A stretch of 64,000 nt of DNA from assembly GCF_009930815.1 (NCBI RefSeq), contig NZ_CP022222.1, positions 5,746,501-5,810,500 of the forward strand, in the 5' to 3' direction. A program made the position numbers and the translations under genes. The DNA is from Bradyrhizobium sp. CCBAU 051011 (GTDB taxonomy: Bacteria > Pseudomonadota > Alphaproteobacteria > Rhizobiales > Xanthobacteraceae). The notes beneath the pieces are model-generated. The model searched no databases. It saw only the letters and a program-made list of their open reading frames with translations, and was not told where the DNA came from. Numbering within the stretch: the stretch's first letter is position 1; every line of letters begins with the position of its first letter. This document shows, piece by piece, positions 34,671 through 46,135 of the stretch.

Positions 34671-37544
34671 TCACTCCGCCGCCTGCGCGTAGTCCGCCAC
34701 CGGCGGGCACGAGCACACCAAATTGCGGTCGCCATAGACGTTGTCGACGCGGCCGACGGGGCACCAGTATTTGTCCGTCCGCGAGGTGCCGGCCGGGAAG
34801 CAGCCCTCGGCGCGGCTATAGGCGCGCTGCCATCCGTCGTCGGCGATGTCGTGCACGGTGTGCGGGGCATGGCGCAGCGGCGAGGCCTCGATCTTCCAGC
34901 GGCCCTTTTCGACCTCTGATATCTCGTTGCGGATCGCGATCATGGCATCGCAGAAGCGATCGATTTCAGCCTTCGATTCCGATTCGGTAGGCTCGATCAT
35001 CAGCGTACCTGCGACCGGAAAACTCATGGTCGGGGCATGGAAGCCGTAGTCGATCAGCCGCTTGGCAATATCGTCGACGGTGACGCCGCTCGTCGTCTTG
35101 AGGGCGCGGGGATCGACGATGCATTCATGCGCGACGCGGCCCTTCGCATTCTTGTAGAGCACCGGGAAATGCGGATCGAGCCGGCTTGCGATGTAGTTGG
35201 CGTTGAGAATCGCGATCTCGGTGGCGCGCGTCAGGCCTTCGCCCGACATCATCAAAATGTAGATGTAGGAGATGGTCAGGATGGACGCCGAGCCGAACGG
35301 CGCCGCCGACACCGGACCGACGGAAGCCGGCGCCGTGCCGTCGGTGGCGGGATGGCCGGGCAGATAGGGCGCCAGATGCGCTTTGACGCCGATCGGGCCC
35401 ATGCCCGGGCCGCCGCCGCCATGCGGGATGCAGAAGGTCTTGTGCAGATTGAGATGGCTGACGTCCGCGCCGTAATCGCCGGGCCGGGACAGACCGACCT
35501 GCGCATTCATGTTGGCGCCGTCGAGATAGACCTGGCCGCCATGGCTATGGACGATGTCGCAGATCTCCGTGATGTGCTCCTCGAACACGCCGTGGGTCGA
35601 GGGATAGGTGATCATCACCGCGGCGAGATTCTTCGAATGCTTCTCGGCCTTGGCGCGGAGGTCGTCGACGTCGACGTCGCCGCGCGCATCGCAGGCCGTT
35701 ACCACCACCTCCATGCCGACCATGCTGGCGGACGCCGGATTGGTGCCGTGCGCGGAGGAGGGGATCAGGCACACCTTGCGGTGCGGCTCGCCGCGCGCCG
35801 CGTGATAGGCGCGGATCGCCAGCAGCCCGGCATATTCGCCCTGCGCGCCCGAATTCGGCTGCAGCGAGATCGCGTCATAGCCGGTGATGTCGCACAGCGC
35901 CTTCTCGAGCCGTCTGAACAGCACGTGATAGCCCCTGGCCTGCTCGGATGGCGCGAATGGATGAAGCGAGCCGAACTCGGGCCAGGTCAGCGGGATCATT
36001 TCCGTGGTCGCGTTCAGCTTCATGGTGCAGGAGCCGAGCGGGATCATGGCGCGGTCGAGCGCGAGGTCGCGATCGCTGAGCTTGCGCATGTAGCGCAACA
36101 GCTCGGTCTCGGAACGGTGCGCGTGGAACACGGGATGGGTAAGAAACGCACTGTCGCGTTTCAGGGCGGCGGGCAGGGCCTCGCGCGCGGTGATCTCGAA
36201 TTCGGCATAGGAAAGCTTGCCGCCAAACGCGCGCCATACCGCCTCGACGGTCGCCGGCGTAGTGGCCTCATCCAGCGCGATGCCGAGCGTGCCGTCACCC
36301 AGGCGCAGATTGATTTTCTCAGCGTGTGCCCGGACGACGATCTCGCCCTGTTTGGCCCCGACATCCAGCGTCACGGTGTCGAAGAACGCTTCGCTCTTCA
36401 ATGCAAAACCAAGCTTGCGCAAGCCCGCCGCCAGCACCGCTGTGCGCCGGTGCACGTTGCGCGCGATATGGGTCAGCCCTTCGGGGCCGTGATAGACCGC
36501 ATACATCGAGGCGATCACCGCCAGCAGCACCTGCGCGGTGCAGATGTTGGAGGTGGCCTTTTCGCGACGGATGTGCTGCTCGCGAGTCTGCAGCGCCAGC
36601 CGGTAGGCCGGCGCGCCCCGCGAATCCACAGATAAGCCGACGATGCGGCCGGGCAGCGAGCGCTTCAGCGCGTCGCGCACCGCCATATAGGCCGCATGCG
36701 GTCCGCCATAGCCCATCGGCACGCCGAACCGCTGCGCCGAGCCGATGGCGATATCCGCGCCAAGTTCGCCGGGCGAGGCGATCAGCGTCAGCGCCAAAAG
36801 ATCGGCGGCGACCACTGCGAGCGCGCCCTTGGCGCGCAGCGCGGCGATCGCCGGCTGCAGGTTGCGCACCGTACCTGACGTCCCCGGATACTGCAGCAGG
36901 CCGCCGAACACGTCGGCCTTATCGAGATCAGTGAGGGGATCGCCGACGACGAGATTCCAGCCTAGCGGCTCGGCGCGGGTGCGCAGCACCGCGAGCGTCT
37001 GCGGATGCACTTCGGCATCGACGAAGAATGACTTTGTCCTGACCTGCGAGGCGCGCTCGGCGAGCGCCATCGCTTCCGCCGCGGCGGTGCCCTCGTCGAG
37101 CAGCGAGGCGTTGGCGACGTCGAGCCCGGTGAGATCGCAGATCATGGTCTGGAAGTTGAACAGCGCTTCCAGCCGGCCCTGGCTGATCTCGGGCTGATAC
37201 GGGGTATAGGCGGTGTACCAGGCCGGGTTCTCCAGAATGTTGCGCTGGATCACCGCGGGCAGGATGGTGCCGGAATAGCCCTGGCCGATCAGCGAGGTGA
37301 ACACCTCGTTCTGCGCGGCCAGCTCGCGCATATGCGACAGCGCCTCGGTTTCGCTCAACGCCGAGCCCAGATCGAGCGGCGCCTCCTGCCTGATGGAGCC
37401 AGGCAGCGTCTGGCCCATCAACTCGGCAAGGCTGCTCGCGCCGACGCTGTCCAGCATGGACTGGATGTCGCGGGGCGAGGGGCCGATATGCCGGCGCACA
37501 AAATCGGTGGCGGCTGCGGCAGTGGTCTTGAGCGGCGCGTTCAT
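34671..37544 (-). CDS. gcvP: glycine dehydrogenase (decarboxylating), P protein
   Basis: GcvP is the PLP-dependent decarboxylase of the glycine cleavage system; it passes an aminomethyl group to the lipoyl arm of GcvH. The 957 aa chain is the fused single-chain form. The PLP lysine lies in [20 protein letters not shown], and conserved segments include SFIGQGY-like [14 protein letters not shown] near the N-terminus and [19 protein letters not shown]. It lies 12 bases after gcvH and is the last gene of gcvT-gcvH-gcvP. Confidence 0.97.
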   Translation of the reverse strand: MNAPLKTTAAAATDFVRRHIGPSPRDIQSMLDSVGASSLAELMGQTLPGSIRQEAPLDLGSALSETEALSHMRELAAQNEVFTSLIGQGYSGTILPAVIQRNILENPAWYTAYTPYQPEISQGRLEALFNFQTMICDLTGLDVANASLLDEGTAAAEAMALAERASQVRTKSFFVDAEVHPQTLAVLRTRAEPLGWNLVVGDPLTDLDKADVFGGLLQYPGTSGTVRNLQPAIAALRAKGALAVVAADLLALTLIASPGELGADIAIGSAQRFGVPMGYGGPHAAYMAVRDALKRSLPGRIVGLSVDSRGAPAYRLALQTREQHIRREKATSNICTAQVLLAVIASMYAVYHGPEGLTHIARNVHRRTAVLAAGLRKLGFALKSEAFFDTVTLDVGAKQGEIVVRAHAEKINLRLGDGTLGIALDEATTPATVEAVWRAFGGKLSYAEFEITAREALPAALKRDSAFLTHPVFHAHRSETELLRYMRKLSDRDLALDRAMIPLGSCTMKLNATTEMIPLTWPEFGSLHPFAPSEQARGYHVLFRRLEKALCDITGYDAISLQPNSGAQGEYAGLLAIRAYHAARGEPHRKVCLIPSSAHGTNPASASMVGMEVVVTACDARGDVDVDDLRAKAEKHSKNLAAVMITYPSTHGVFEEHITEICDIVHSHGGQVYLDGANMNAQVGLSRPGDYGADVSHLNLHKTFCIPHGGGGPGMGPIGVKAHLAPYLPGHPATDGTAPASVGPVSAAPFGSASILTISYIYILMMSGEGLTRATEIAILNANYIASRLDPHFPVLYKNAKGRVAHECIVDPRALKTTSGVTVDDIAKRLIDYGFHAPTMSFPVAGTLMIEPTESESKAEIDRFCDAMIAIRNEISEVEKGRWKIEASPLRHAPHTVHDIADDGWQRAYSRAEGCFPAGTSRTDKYWCPVGRVDNVYGDRNLVCSCPPVADYAQAAE

Positions 37545-37556
37545 GGCGTGCTTTCC

Positions 37557-37922
37557 TTAAGCCGTATGGGCCTTGTAAGCGGCCTCATCCATCAGGCCGC
37601 CGAGTTCGCTTTTGTCCGCGATCTTCAACTTGAAGAACCAGGCCTTGCCGCCGGCGTCGGAATTCACCAGCGCGGGCTCGGCGGCGAGCGCTTCGTTGAC
37701 TTCGATCACCTCGCCAGAGATCGGCGCGTAGACGTCGGAGGCGGCTTTCACGGATTCGACCACCGCGGCGGCTTCGGCCTTCTTCAGGGCGCGGCCGACC
37801 TTGGGCAGTTCGACGAACACGACGTCGCCGAGCTGCGACTGCGCATAGTCGGTGACCCCGATGGTGGCGACATCGCCCTCGATGCGGAGCCATTCGTGGT
37901 CGGATGTGAACAGCGTGGTCAT
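37557..37922 (-). CDS. gcvH: glycine cleavage system H protein
   Basis: GcvH is the lipoylated carrier of the glycine cleavage system. The 121 aa protein has the lipoyl-lysine at residue 59 in [13 protein letters not shown]. Start [16 protein letters not shown] is the family start, although the frame is open much further upstream over gcvT. It lies 22 bases after the gcvT stop and 12 before gcvP. Confidence 0.97.
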   Translation of the reverse strand: MTTLFTSDHEWLRIEGDVATIGVTDYAQSQLGDVVFVELPKVGRALKKAEAAAVVESVKAASDVYAPISGEVIEVNEALAAEPALVNSDAGGKAWFFKLKIADKSELGGLMDEAAYKAHTA

Positions 37923-37944
37923 GAAACTTCCTCTGGCGTTTGAA

Positions 37945-39090
37945 TCAGCGTTTATAGGTGTTGGGAACGAAGGGCATGGAAGCGACCTGCAGCGGCAGGC
38001 GTTGACCGCGCACTTCCGCAAAAACCTGCGTGCCGTTCTTGGCGAGCGATGTCGGCAGATAGCCCATCGCGACCGGCGCATTGAGGCTCGGCCCGAAGCC
38101 GCCGGAGGTAACCTTGCCGATCGGCTCGGCAGCGGCGCTATCGGCGAACAACAGCGCGCCTTCGCGCACCGGCGCGCGGCCTTGCGCGAGCAAGCCGACG
38201 CGGCGGCGCGTTGCGCCGGTTTCGAACTGGGCGAGAATCTTGTCCGCGCCCGGAAATCCTCCGGCGCGGGCGCCGCCGCTGCGGCGGCTCTTCTGCACCG
38301 ACCATTCCAACGCGCCCTCAACCGGCGTCGTCGTGGTGTCAAGGTCATGGCCGTAGAGGCACAGGCCGGCCTCGAGCCGCAAGCTGTCACGTGCGCCAAG
38401 GCCGATCGGCAACACGTCAGGGTTTTGCAGAAGCATCGTCACCAGTGCCTCGGCCTGTGCGGCCGGCACAGAAATCTCAAAGCCGTCCTCGCCGGTGTAG
38501 CCGGAACGTGAGACGAAGCAGTCGAAGCCGGCGACCTTGCGCGGGCCGCTATCCATGAACCGCATGGCGGTGACGTCGGCACCAAGTTTCGCCAGTGCCG
38601 ATTCCGCCTTTGGTCCCTGCAGTGCAATCAGGCCGCGATCGCTCAGAGAATCGATAATGCAGCTCTCGGAGAGATGCGCGCGCAAACGCGCTTCGTCCTC
38701 GGCCTTGCAGGCGGCGTTGACCACCAGAAACAGGTGGTCGCCGAAATTCGCCACCATCAGGTCGTCGAGAATCCCGCCGTCATTATTGGTGAACTGGGCG
38801 TAGCGCTGCCGTCCCGGCGGCACCGCCACGATGTCCTGCGGTACCAGCCGCTCCAGCGCCAGCGCCGCGTCCTCGATCCGGCCCGATTTCGCCCGCAGCG
38901 CGAGCTGGCCCATATGGGAGACGTCGAACAGGCCGGCGGCGCTGCGCGTGTGCAGATGCTCCTTCAGCACGCCGGCCGGGAATTGCACTGGCATCTCATA
39001 GCCCGCGAACGGAACCATCTTGCCGCCGCGCGCCACATGGAGCGCGTGCAATGGGGTGCGTTTAAGGGGAGATTCGTCGCGTGCCAGCAT
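37945..39090 (-). CDS. gcvT: aminomethyltransferase, T protein
   Basis: GcvT transfers the methylene group from GcvH to tetrahydrofolate and releases ammonia. The 381 aa chain has conserved [24 protein letters not shown] near the start, [11 protein letters not shown], and [17 protein letters not shown]. It is the first gene of the operon and lies directly downstream of a tandem glycine riboswitch. GAGGG precedes ATG 39090. Confidence 0.96.
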   Translation of the reverse strand: MLARDESPLKRTPLHALHVARGGKMVPFAGYEMPVQFPAGVLKEHLHTRSAAGLFDVSHMGQLALRAKSGRIEDAALALERLVPQDIVAVPPGRQRYAQFTNNDGGILDDLMVANFGDHLFLVVNAACKAEDEARLRAHLSESCIIDSLSDRGLIALQGPKAESALAKLGADVTAMRFMDSGPRKVAGFDCFVSRSGYTGEDGFEISVPAAQAEALVTMLLQNPDVLPIGLGARDSLRLEAGLCLYGHDLDTTTTPVEGALEWSVQKSRRSGGARAGGFPGADKILAQFETGATRRRVGLLAQGRAPVREGALLFADSAAAEPIGKVTSGGFGPSLNAPVAMGYLPTSLAKNGTQVFAEVRGQRLPLQVASMPFVPNTYKR

Positions 39091-39147
39091 CCGTTAGGCC
39101 CTCATGGGTTCCGGAGACCAGCCTCCGAAAACCCTAAGAAAGCCCCA

Positions 39148-39312
39148 TCTGTCGCTGTGCCTGAGAGTATTATCCCGTCGGCGGACGCCCTGGGCACATG
39201 CCGCCCGGCGTCACTTTCCAGATGCTATTTCGTCACGCGGTCCGTTTGCCTGAGAGTTTCCGGGGCGGTTGCTCCTTCGGCGCCGGCGCTGAAGCCGATC
39301 TCTCCCGACGTG
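39148..39312 (-). promoter_or_regulatory. tandem glycine riboswitch controlling gcvTHP
   Basis: On the minus strand, aptamer 1 (about 39312-39241) includes GGGAGAGATCGGC, GCCGAAGGAGCAACCGCC and ACTCTCAGGCAAA. Aptamer 2 (about 39232-39148) ends with ATACTCTCAGGCAC. These are the conserved cores of the two cooperative glycine aptamers. The leader ends about 60 bases before gcvT. Bound glycine normally turns the operon on. The expression platform contains GGAGGCTGGTCTCC and is not resolved further. Confidence 0.9.
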
Positions 39313-39531
39313 ACGTCTTACAGATAAGAGGGAAACACAGGCCTGCCAAGCCTGTCAACGCAGCCGCAGCATTATCAACGGGATGTGCGTGCCCATCTTG
39401 TGTGCTGCGGCAAGCCTATGATCCGCCTGCACAGTTTCTGGACACCGCAGGCGGCCTTGTCTAAAAGCGTTCCGCCGGAGGGTTAAGGGCTGGTTGCCGC
39501 CTGATCCGGCCCTTTGCCCGATTGGATGAAC

Positions 39532-42207
39532 ATGAGCAGCGTCAACGACATCAGGTCGACCTTTCTGAACTTCTTCAAGGAGAACGGCCACGAAATCGTG
39601 CCGTCGTCGCCGCTGGTGCCGCGCAACGACCCAACGTTGATGTTCACGGCGGCCGGCATGGTGCAGTTCAAGAACGTCTTCACGGGGATCGAGAAGCGTT
39701 CCTATCAGCGCGCCACCACCGCGCAGAAGTGCGTGCGTGCCGGCGGCAAGCACAACGACCTCGACAATGTCGGCTACACCGCGCGCCATCTCACCTTCTT
39801 CGAGATGCTCGGCAACTTCTCCTTCGGCGACTACTTCAAGGAGCGCGCGATCGAGCTCGCCTGGAACCTGGTCACCAAGGATTTCGGGCTGAAGAAGGAT
39901 AAGCTGCTCGTCACCATCTACCACGACGACGATGAGGCGGCGGCCTACTGGAAGAAGATCGCCGGCTTCTCGGACGATCGCATCATCCGCATCGCGACCT
40001 CGGACAATTTCTGGGCGGCGGGCGATACCGGCCCGTGCGGTCCATGCTCCGAGATCTTCATCGATCGCGGCGAACACATCTGGGGCGGACCTCCCGGCAG
40101 CCCGGAGGAGGACGGCGACCGCTTCCTCGAATTCTGGAATCTGGTGTTCATGCAGTTCGACCAGATGACGAAGGAGGAGCGCGTGCCGCTGCCGCGTCCC
40201 TCGATCGACACCGGCATGGGGCTGGAGCGCATGGCCTGCATCCTGCAGGGCGTCGAAAGCGTGTTTGAGACAGATCTGTTCCGTAACCTGATCGACGCGA
40301 CGGGTTCAGCGCTCGGGCATGGTCCCAAGAAGGATAACATCGCGTCGTTCCGCGTCATTGCCGACCATCTGCGTGCGTCGTCGTTCCTGATTGCCGACGG
40401 CGTGCTGCCGTCGAACGAGGGCCGTGGCTATGTGCTGCGCCGGATCATGCGACGCGCCATGCGCCATGCGCAGTTGCTTGGCGCGAAGGAGCCGCTGATG
40501 CACCGCCTGGTCTGGGCGCTGGTCCGCGAGATGGGCCAGGCTTATCCGGATCTGGTGCGTGCCGAGAGATTGATCGAGGAGACACTGCGGCTGGAAGAGA
40601 CCCGCTTCCGCAAGACGCTGGAGCGTGGCCTGTCGATCCTCGACGAGAAGAGCGCCGGCCTGAAGAAAGGCGACATGTTCGACGGCGACACCGCGTTCAC
40701 GCTGTACGACACCTATGGCTTCCCGCTCGACCTGACGCAGGACGCGCTGAAGTCGCGCGGTATCAGCGTCGATCAAGCGGCGTTTTCGGACGCGATGGAG
40801 CGGCAGCGCGTCAAGGCGCGCGCGTCGTGGGCCGGCTCGGGCGATACCGCCAGCGAGGCCATCTGGTTCCCGTTGCGCGAAAAGCTCGGCGCCACCGAAT
40901 TCCTCGGCTACGACACCGAGAGCGCCGAGGGCGTTGTGACTGCACTGGTGAAGGACGGCGCGGATGCCGACAGCCTGAAGACGGGTGAGAGCGGCGCGAT
41001 CGTGCTGAACCAGACGCCGTTCTATGCGGAGTCCGGCGGCCAGGTCGGCGACATCGGCCTGCTGACCGGCGACGGCGTCAAGTTCCGCGTCACGGACACG
41101 CAGAAGAAGGCGGGCGATCTGTTCGTACATCTGGGCACGGTGGAGCAGGGCACGCTGAAGGTCGGCAGCGCGCTGCAGCTCGAAGTCGATCATGGGCGCC
41201 GGTCTTCGATCCGCGCGCATCACTCGGCGACGCATCTCTTGCACGAGGCGCTGCGCCAGGTGCTCGGCGATCACATCGCCCAGCGCGGCTCGCTGGTGGC
41301 GCCGGATCGGCTGCGCTTCGACTTCGTACATCCGAAGCCGATCACGGCGGAAGAACTCGCCCGTGTCGAGGACATCGCCAACGATGTGGTGTTGGAGAAT
41401 GACGAGGTCACCACCCGCATCATGGCGGTGGATGATGCCCGCGAGGCCGGCGCGCGCGCCCTGTTCGGCGAGAAATATGGCGACGAGGTCCGCGTGGTGT
41501 CGATGGGCAAGCAGGATCGCGCGCACGGCCAGAACGCGCTCGGCTGGTCGGTCGAACTGTGCGGCGGCACCCATGTGCGCCGTACCGGCGATATCGGCCT
41601 GATCTCGGTCACCAGCGAAAGCGCGGTGTCCTCGGGCGTGCGCCGCATCGAGGCGCTGACCGGGCGTCACGCGCGCAAGCACGCCAACGACACGATGGCG
41701 CTCGCCAGGAACGCTGCAGCGGAGCTGCGCACCTCGGTCGACGACATGCCCTCGCGCATCGCGGCGCTGATGGAAGAGCGCAAGAAGCTGGAGCGCGATC
41801 TGTCGGATGCACGCAAGAAACTCGCGATGGGCGGTGGCGCCACCAATGGCGGGGGCGCGGCCGGCGGCGTGCGCGAAGCGGGCGGCGTCAAGCTGCTGGC
41901 ACGCGCGGTCGAGGGTGTCGAGACCAAGGACCTCAAGAGCCTGGTCGACGACGGCAAGAAGCAGATCGGCTCCGGCGTCGTCGCGATCGTCGGTGTCACC
42001 GAGGACGGCAAGGCCGGCATCGTCGTCGGCGTCACCGCCGATCTCACTGCGCGCTTCAACGCGGTCGAACTGGTACGCAAGGGGTCGGAAGCGCTCGGCG
42101 GCAAGGGCGGCGGCGGAAGGCCCGACATGGCGCAGGCCGGCGGCCCCGACGGCGCCAAGGCCAACGCGGCGCTCTCGGCGATCGAGCAGGCGATGGGCGG
42201 GGCCTGA
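39532..42207 (+). CDS. alaS: alanine-tRNA ligase
   Basis: AlaS charges tRNA-Ala and edits mischarged serine and glycine. The 891 aa chain starts [20 protein letters not shown], the family start, so ATG 39532 is preferred over 39514 and 39526. It shows the aminoacylation core ([28 protein letters not shown]), the editing-domain metal ligands [12 protein letters not shown] and [14 protein letters not shown], and a C-terminal coiled coil with a Gly/Ala-rich linker (GGGATNGGGAAGG). The intergenic region on its left is shared with the divergent gcv riboswitch. Confidence 0.97.
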   Translation: MSSVNDIRSTFLNFFKENGHEIVPSSPLVPRNDPTLMFTAAGMVQFKNVFTGIEKRSYQRATTAQKCVRAGGKHNDLDNVGYTARHLTFFEMLGNFSFGDYFKERAIELAWNLVTKDFGLKKDKLLVTIYHDDDEAAAYWKKIAGFSDDRIIRIATSDNFWAAGDTGPCGPCSEIFIDRGEHIWGGPPGSPEEDGDRFLEFWNLVFMQFDQMTKEERVPLPRPSIDTGMGLERMACILQGVESVFETDLFRNLIDATGSALGHGPKKDNIASFRVIADHLRASSFLIADGVLPSNEGRGYVLRRIMRRAMRHAQLLGAKEPLMHRLVWALVREMGQAYPDLVRAERLIEETLRLEETRFRKTLERGLSILDEKSAGLKKGDMFDGDTAFTLYDTYGFPLDLTQDALKSRGISVDQAAFSDAMERQRVKARASWAGSGDTASEAIWFPLREKLGATEFLGYDTESAEGVVTALVKDGADADSLKTGESGAIVLNQTPFYAESGGQVGDIGLLTGDGVKFRVTDTQKKAGDLFVHLGTVEQGTLKVGSALQLEVDHGRRSSIRAHHSATHLLHEALRQVLGDHIAQRGSLVAPDRLRFDFVHPKPITAEELARVEDIANDVVLENDEVTTRIMAVDDAREAGARALFGEKYGDEVRVVSMGKQDRAHGQNALGWSVELCGGTHVRRTGDIGLISVTSESAVSSGVRRIEALTGRHARKHANDTMALARNAAAELRTSVDDMPSRIAALMEERKKLERDLSDARKKLAMGGGATNGGGAAGGVREAGGVKLLARAVEGVETKDLKSLVDDGKKQIGSGVVAIVGVTEDGKAGIVVGVTADLTARFNAVELVRKGSEALGGKGGGGRPDMAQAGGPDGAKANAALSAIEQAMGGA

Positions 42208-42519
42208 TCTGGCAGGCGCTCGAAAGCGTCATATCGCGCCGCCGTCATTGCCTGCGACAAACCCGAAGCGTTTTGCGCAAGGGAGCAAAGCGACGACTTG
42301 TCCGCGTAGCTCGGAGAGCGAAGGCGGAAGCAATCCTTGTCACGGGATAATAGTGTGCGGTGCACCGTTCTATTGTTTGTTCGAGCTGTCACTGGCAATT
42401 CGGCCTCAGGGCGAGCATAGTTGCCGGGTCACAATTCCGGATAGGTTCATCGGCGTTGATGACGTGGATTCTCGCGGTCAATGTCGGTGATCCCCGGTTC
42501 GGACAACCGGAGTCCCGCC
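42208..42519. repeat. intergenic region with a palindromic repeat
   Basis: Within these 310 bases, TGCGACAAACCCGAAGCG, then GCGCAAGGGAGCAAAGCGAC and GAAGCAATCC form the same repeat that occurs inverted at 44640-44770 (there GCGACAAACGCTAAGCG on the opposite strand). No gene is seen; the ORF at 42360 has no recognisable product. Confidence 0.55.
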
Positions 42520-43194
42520 ATGTCTGTCACGGCTTCCAGCGAAACACATCACCAACACATCTTCAATTCTGCTGAGATGGGCGCCATCGCTCATCTTTAC
42601 CGGGGCGAGGTCTACCGTTCGACGATCTGGCGAACGCGGCTCGACAACACGACCAACTGGGCGATCGTCACAATGGGCATCGCCCTCTCAACGACATTTT
42701 CGAGCCCCGAGGCTTCACCGCTGCCGCTCCTGCTCGTGGGCCTGCTCATTGCCGTGTTTCTCGGCATGGAGGCGCGACGCTATCGCTACTTCAATGTCTG
42801 GCGCGCCCGAGCGCGGTGGATGGAGATGAATTTCTACGCGCCAATATTCACCGGCGAAGCCCGCGACGATAGCTGGCAGGTGACGCTCGGGCGCGACTAC
42901 ACCGCGCCCCGCCACCACATCTCGTTTGTTCGCGCGGCGGGGCGGCGACTGCGCCGCAACTACGTCTGGATTCTCGCCGTGCAGGTGATTGCCTATTACG
43001 GCAAGATCGCAATCCATCCGGCGCCCGCGTCAACCCTCGCGGAATTTGTCGATCGCGCCGCAGTCGGACCGATTCCAGGCTGGGTCGTTCTGATAATCGG
43101 CTTCCTCTACAATTTCGGCTGGCTGGCGTTCGCGCTCGGCACGCTGTGGCTCGACGGACGCGAGCACGGGGACGGCAAGGTGGCGATGGGTTAG
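42520..43194 (+). CDS. DUF2270 membrane protein
   Basis: The 224 aa protein matches the DUF2270 family of integral membrane proteins. HLYRGEVYRSTIWRTRLDNT at residues 25-44 is followed by two close membrane helices (TNWAIVTMGIAL, then SPLPLLLVGLLIAVFLGMEA). RRYRYFNVWRARARWMEMNF is the family core, and two more helices follow near the C-terminus. Function is unknown. ATG 42520 is preferred over 42481 because the earlier residues lack family character. Confidence 0.85.
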   Translation: MSVTASSETHHQHIFNSAEMGAIAHLYRGEVYRSTIWRTRLDNTTNWAIVTMGIALSTTFSSPEASPLPLLLVGLLIAVFLGMEARRYRYFNVWRARARWMEMNFYAPIFTGEARDDSWQVTLGRDYTAPRHHISFVRAAGRRLRRNYVWILAVQVIAYYGKIAIHPAPASTLAEFVDRAAVGPIPGWVVLIIGFLYNFGWLAFALGTLWLDGREHGDGKVAMG

Positions 43195-43377
43195 CGATCG
43201 CGCGAAGCGTGGTCGATGCACCTGGATAGTCGGTCGCAATGTGCAGGCTGACGCTGGCGGGGATGTGATGCCGGGATCCCGAACGCGTTGGTAGACCGGG
43301 ATCGGGTCCTGGTTCTTGAAGCGCTCGATCACCATGAACAGCATCGGCAATTCCCCGGGTGGCGGCGTAGCGTGATG

Positions 43378-43896
43378 TCAGCCCTTGCGCAGGAACACGT
43401 AGTCCGCGGAGTAGGGCGCGTTGTGGTAACTCCCGGCCTTGTCGCAGGCACCTTCGAATTTTCCGCCCACCGTATTGATCCGCTGCACCGTGGTGACGCC
43501 GGAGAGGATGCCGGTGCCGCGCCCGGACGTCACCGTCAGCTTCAACAAGGGAATATCGTTCGCTGTCGCGCCGGGCGCGTTGCCGACGGCCTTGCCGACG
43601 ACGGCGCTCGAGTCGATGTGTTCCCAGTTCGGCCCGGCATAGTGCCGGCCGACAGTCTTGCCGTCGAGCAGCAGCGTCGCGGTCGGCTCGCGGAACGCCC
43701 AGGCCAGCTTGCCGTCGGCGGCAGCCTTGCATTCGTAGACCTGCGCGCCTTCGGCGTGGAGTGTGAGGACGACGGTTTCGCCGGGTGCCGCGACGGCCTC
43801 GGGAAGCAGTGTCTGCGCCCTCGCAGCCAGGGCTGAGGTCGACAACAAGAACGCGGCGAGCGCGATATTTCCGAGATACGGCATCATAGATCCCAT
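43378..43896 (-). CDS. DUF3455 exported protein (copy 1)
   Basis: From ATG 43896 the product is 172 aa with a signal peptide (YLGNIALAAFLLSTSALAA, cut near ARAQT). A DUF3455 domain follows: GAQVYECKAAADGKLAWAF, VGRHYAGPNWEHIDSSAVVG, YSADYVFLRKG. The family is secreted in bacteria and fungi, with unknown role. ATG at 43935 is a possible earlier start. A paralogue lies about 200 bases upstream on the same strand, so the pair arose by tandem duplication. Confidence 0.8.
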   Translation of the reverse strand: MGSMMPYLGNIALAAFLLSTSALAARAQTLLPEAVAAPGETVVLTLHAEGAQVYECKAAADGKLAWAFREPTATLLLDGKTVGRHYAGPNWEHIDSSAVVGKAVGNAPGATANDIPLLKLTVTSGRGTGILSGVTTVQRINTVGGKFEGACDKAGSYHNAPYSADYVFLRKG

Positions 43897-44103
43897 GATG
43901 TTGGCCCCGAAGGACCAACACCATCGCCGGCTCATTATGCCGCCATTGCCCTTGGCGAGATTGTCCGAGCCCTTGTCGGGGAAGCCGGTGGTGGACAGCC
44001 GGCGCCGGTTTGGGCGCAGCCTTTCCGCATGCCGATTGGGGGCGCCGCCGTTGGGCAATGCCGTTTCGACATGGTCAGGGGCGCTACATGACGGAGAAAG
44101 CGT

Positions 44104-44610
44104 TCAGCCCTTGCGCAGGAACACGTAATCGGCCGAGTAGGGGACGCTTTCATAGGTGCCCGCCTTGTAACAGGTGCCGTTGAGCCTTCCACCCGCCGTG
44201 TTGATCCGCTGCACCGTCGTCGCTGTACTGAGAACACCGTTGCCGCGCCGGGAAGTCACCGTGAGCTTCAGCAAGGGAATGTCGTTCGCGACCATGCCCG
44301 GGGCCGTGCCGGCGACCTGGCCGACCACCGCGCTGCCGTCGCTGAATTCCCAGTTCGGTCCGGCATAATGCCGGCCGACCGTCTTGCCGTCCTGGAAAAG
44401 CGTCGCGATCGGCTCCCGAAACGCCCAGGTGAGCGTGCCGTCGCCGCCGCTCTTGCATTCGTAGACCTGCGCGCCTTCGGCATGCAGCGTAAGTATCGCG
44501 GTTTCACCCGGAGCTGCGATGGCTTCGGGAAGTGCTTTCTGGGCGGTCGCGTTGACAAGCGACCCGATCAATAGGAAGGCGGCGAGCGCGATGCTCTTAG
44601 TGAACGACAC
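44104..44610 (-). CDS. DUF3455 exported protein (copy 2)
   Basis: From GTG 44610, eight bases after GGAG, the product is 168 aa with signal peptide SFTKSIALAAFLLIGSLVNA and a domain nearly colinear with copy 1 (GAQVYECKSGGDGTLTWAF, VGRHYAGPNWEFSDGSAVVG, YSADYVFLRKG). The frame upstream of GTG runs into the palindromic repeat at 44640 and is not coding. The two copies differ mostly in the cysteine neighbourhood (ACDKAG versus TCYKAG). Confidence 0.8.
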   Translation of the reverse strand: MSFTKSIALAAFLLIGSLVNATAQKALPEAIAAPGETAILTLHAEGAQVYECKSGGDGTLTWAFREPIATLFQDGKTVGRHYAGPNWEFSDGSAVVGQVAGTAPGMVANDIPLLKLTVTSRRGNGVLSTATTVQRINTAGGRLNGTCYKAGTYESVPYSADYVFLRKG

Positions 44611-44639
44611 AGTAATGCTCCGTCGTGGATTTTCTATTA

Positions 44640-44770
44640 TTGCGAGCCAGTCGGCCGCGCGAATGCGCGCCCGACGACAGGCGTCGAGCAATCCATCGTG
44701 CTCCAAGACGTGGATTGCTTTGTCGCTCTGTCCCCGTGCGCAAACGCTTAGCGTTTGTCGCAGGGAATGA
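44640..44770. repeat. palindromic repeat upstream of DUF3455 copy 2
   Basis: It contains GCGCGAATGCGCGCCCGA shared with 12620-12776, and CAAACGCTTAGCGTTTGTCG, which is the inverted form of the unit at 42250. It separates the DUF3455 gene from icd. It is likely a mobile palindromic element with no coding content. Confidence 0.6.
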
Positions 44771-44793
44771 TGTGGGGGAGTTGCGAAGGCGGC

Positions 44794-46008
44794 TTAGGCC
44801 GCCATCGCCTTTTCGAGATTGGCGGCGACCTTGTCGAGGAAGCCGGTCGTGGACAGCCAGCGCTGGTCGGCGCCGACCAGGAGCGCGAGGTCCTTGGTCA
44901 TGTAGCCTTCCTCGACGGTCGCGACGCAGACCTTTTCCAACGTATCGGCGAATTTCGCGAGCTGCGGGTTGTTGTCGAGCTTGGCGCGGTGGGCGAGGCC
45001 ACGCGTCCAGGCGAAGATCGACGCGATCGAGTTGGTCGAGGTCTCCTTGCCCTTCTGGTGCTCGCGATAGTGCCGGGTCACCGTGCCGTGCGCGGCTTCG
45101 GCTTCCACGGTCTTGCCGTCGGGCGTCAGCAGCACCGAGGTCATCAGGCCGAGCGAGCCGTAGCCTTGGGCAACCGTATCCGACTGCACGTCGCCGTCGT
45201 AGTTCTTGCAGGCCCAGACGTAGCCGCCGGACCATTTCAGCGCTGATGCCACCATGTCGTCGATCAGGCGGTGTTCGTAAGTCAGGCGCTTGGCTTCGAA
45301 CTCCTTCTTGAACTCGCGGTCGAAGACATCCTGGAAGATGTCCTTGAAGCGGCCGTCATAGACCTTCATGATCGTGTTCTTGGTCGAGAGATAGACCGGA
45401 TAGCCGCGCAACAGGCCGTAGTTGAAGGAGGCGCGGGCGAAGTCGATGATGGAGTCATCGAGGTTGTACATCTGCATCGCGACGCCGGAGCCCGGGGTCT
45501 TGAACACTTCCCTCTCGATGACCGTGCCGTCCTCGCCGACGAATTTCATGGTCAGCGTCCCCTTGCCGGGGAACTTGATGTCGGTGGCGCGGTACTGGTC
45601 GCCATAGGCGTGGCGGCCGATGATGATCGGCTTGGTCCAGCCGGGAACCAGGCGCGGCACGTTCTTGCAGATGATCGGCTCGCGGAAGATCACGCCTCCG
45701 AGGATGTTGCGGATGGTGCCGTTTGGCGACTTCCACATCTCCTTCAGGCCGAACTCCTTCACCCGGGCTTCATCAGGGGTGATGGTGGCACATTTGACGC
45801 CGACACCGACCTTCTTGATGGCGTTGGCGGCATCGATCGTGACCTGGTCGTTGGTTTGGTCGCGGTACTCCATTCCGAGGTCAAAATACAGAAGCTCGAC
45901 ATCCAGGAACGGGGTGATCAGCTTGTCCTTGATGTACTGCCAGATGATCCGGGTCATCTCGTCGCCATCGAGTTCGACGACGGGGTTGGACACCTTGATT
46001 TTTGCCAT
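44794..46008 (-). CDS. icd: NADP-dependent isocitrate dehydrogenase
   Basis: The 404 aa enzyme converts isocitrate to 2-oxoglutarate in the TCA cycle and is of the eukaryote-like dimeric type common in rhizobia. Diagnostic segments are [18 protein letters not shown] at the start, [42 protein letters not shown]-free [19 protein letters not shown], and [20 protein letters not shown]. It is transcribed leftward with its own promoter region at 46009-46100. Confidence 0.97.
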   Translation of the reverse strand: MAKIKVSNPVVELDGDEMTRIIWQYIKDKLITPFLDVELLYFDLGMEYRDQTNDQVTIDAANAIKKVGVGVKCATITPDEARVKEFGLKEMWKSPNGTIRNILGGVIFREPIICKNVPRLVPGWTKPIIIGRHAYGDQYRATDIKFPGKGTLTMKFVGEDGTVIEREVFKTPGSGVAMQMYNLDDSIIDFARASFNYGLLRGYPVYLSTKNTIMKVYDGRFKDIFQDVFDREFKKEFEAKRLTYEHRLIDDMVASALKWSGGYVWACKNYDGDVQSDTVAQGYGSLGLMTSVLLTPDGKTVEAEAAHGTVTRHYREHQKGKETSTNSIASIFAWTRGLAHRAKLDNNPQLAKFADTLEKVCVATVEEGYMTKDLALLVGADQRWLSTTGFLDKVAANLEKAMAA

Positions 46009-46135
46009 GACGGAAGGGGCCTTTTCTCGGAAAACCGCTGATACGGGCGGGGTGGAGTGATTATACGCGGCCTATAGCACCGCAAACCGGCCGGCGGAAG
46101 CCAAGCTGTTATGCAGTTTCAGCCCATCCTTTAGA

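Noticed and set aside
35037..36635. Plus-strand ORF of 532 codons opposite gcvP
   Set aside because: Composition typical of antisense frames in GC-rich genes; gcvP is intact on the other strand.
40306..41682. Minus-strand ORF of 458 codons opposite alaS
   Set aside because: Antisense shadow with His/Arg-rich text and no motif.
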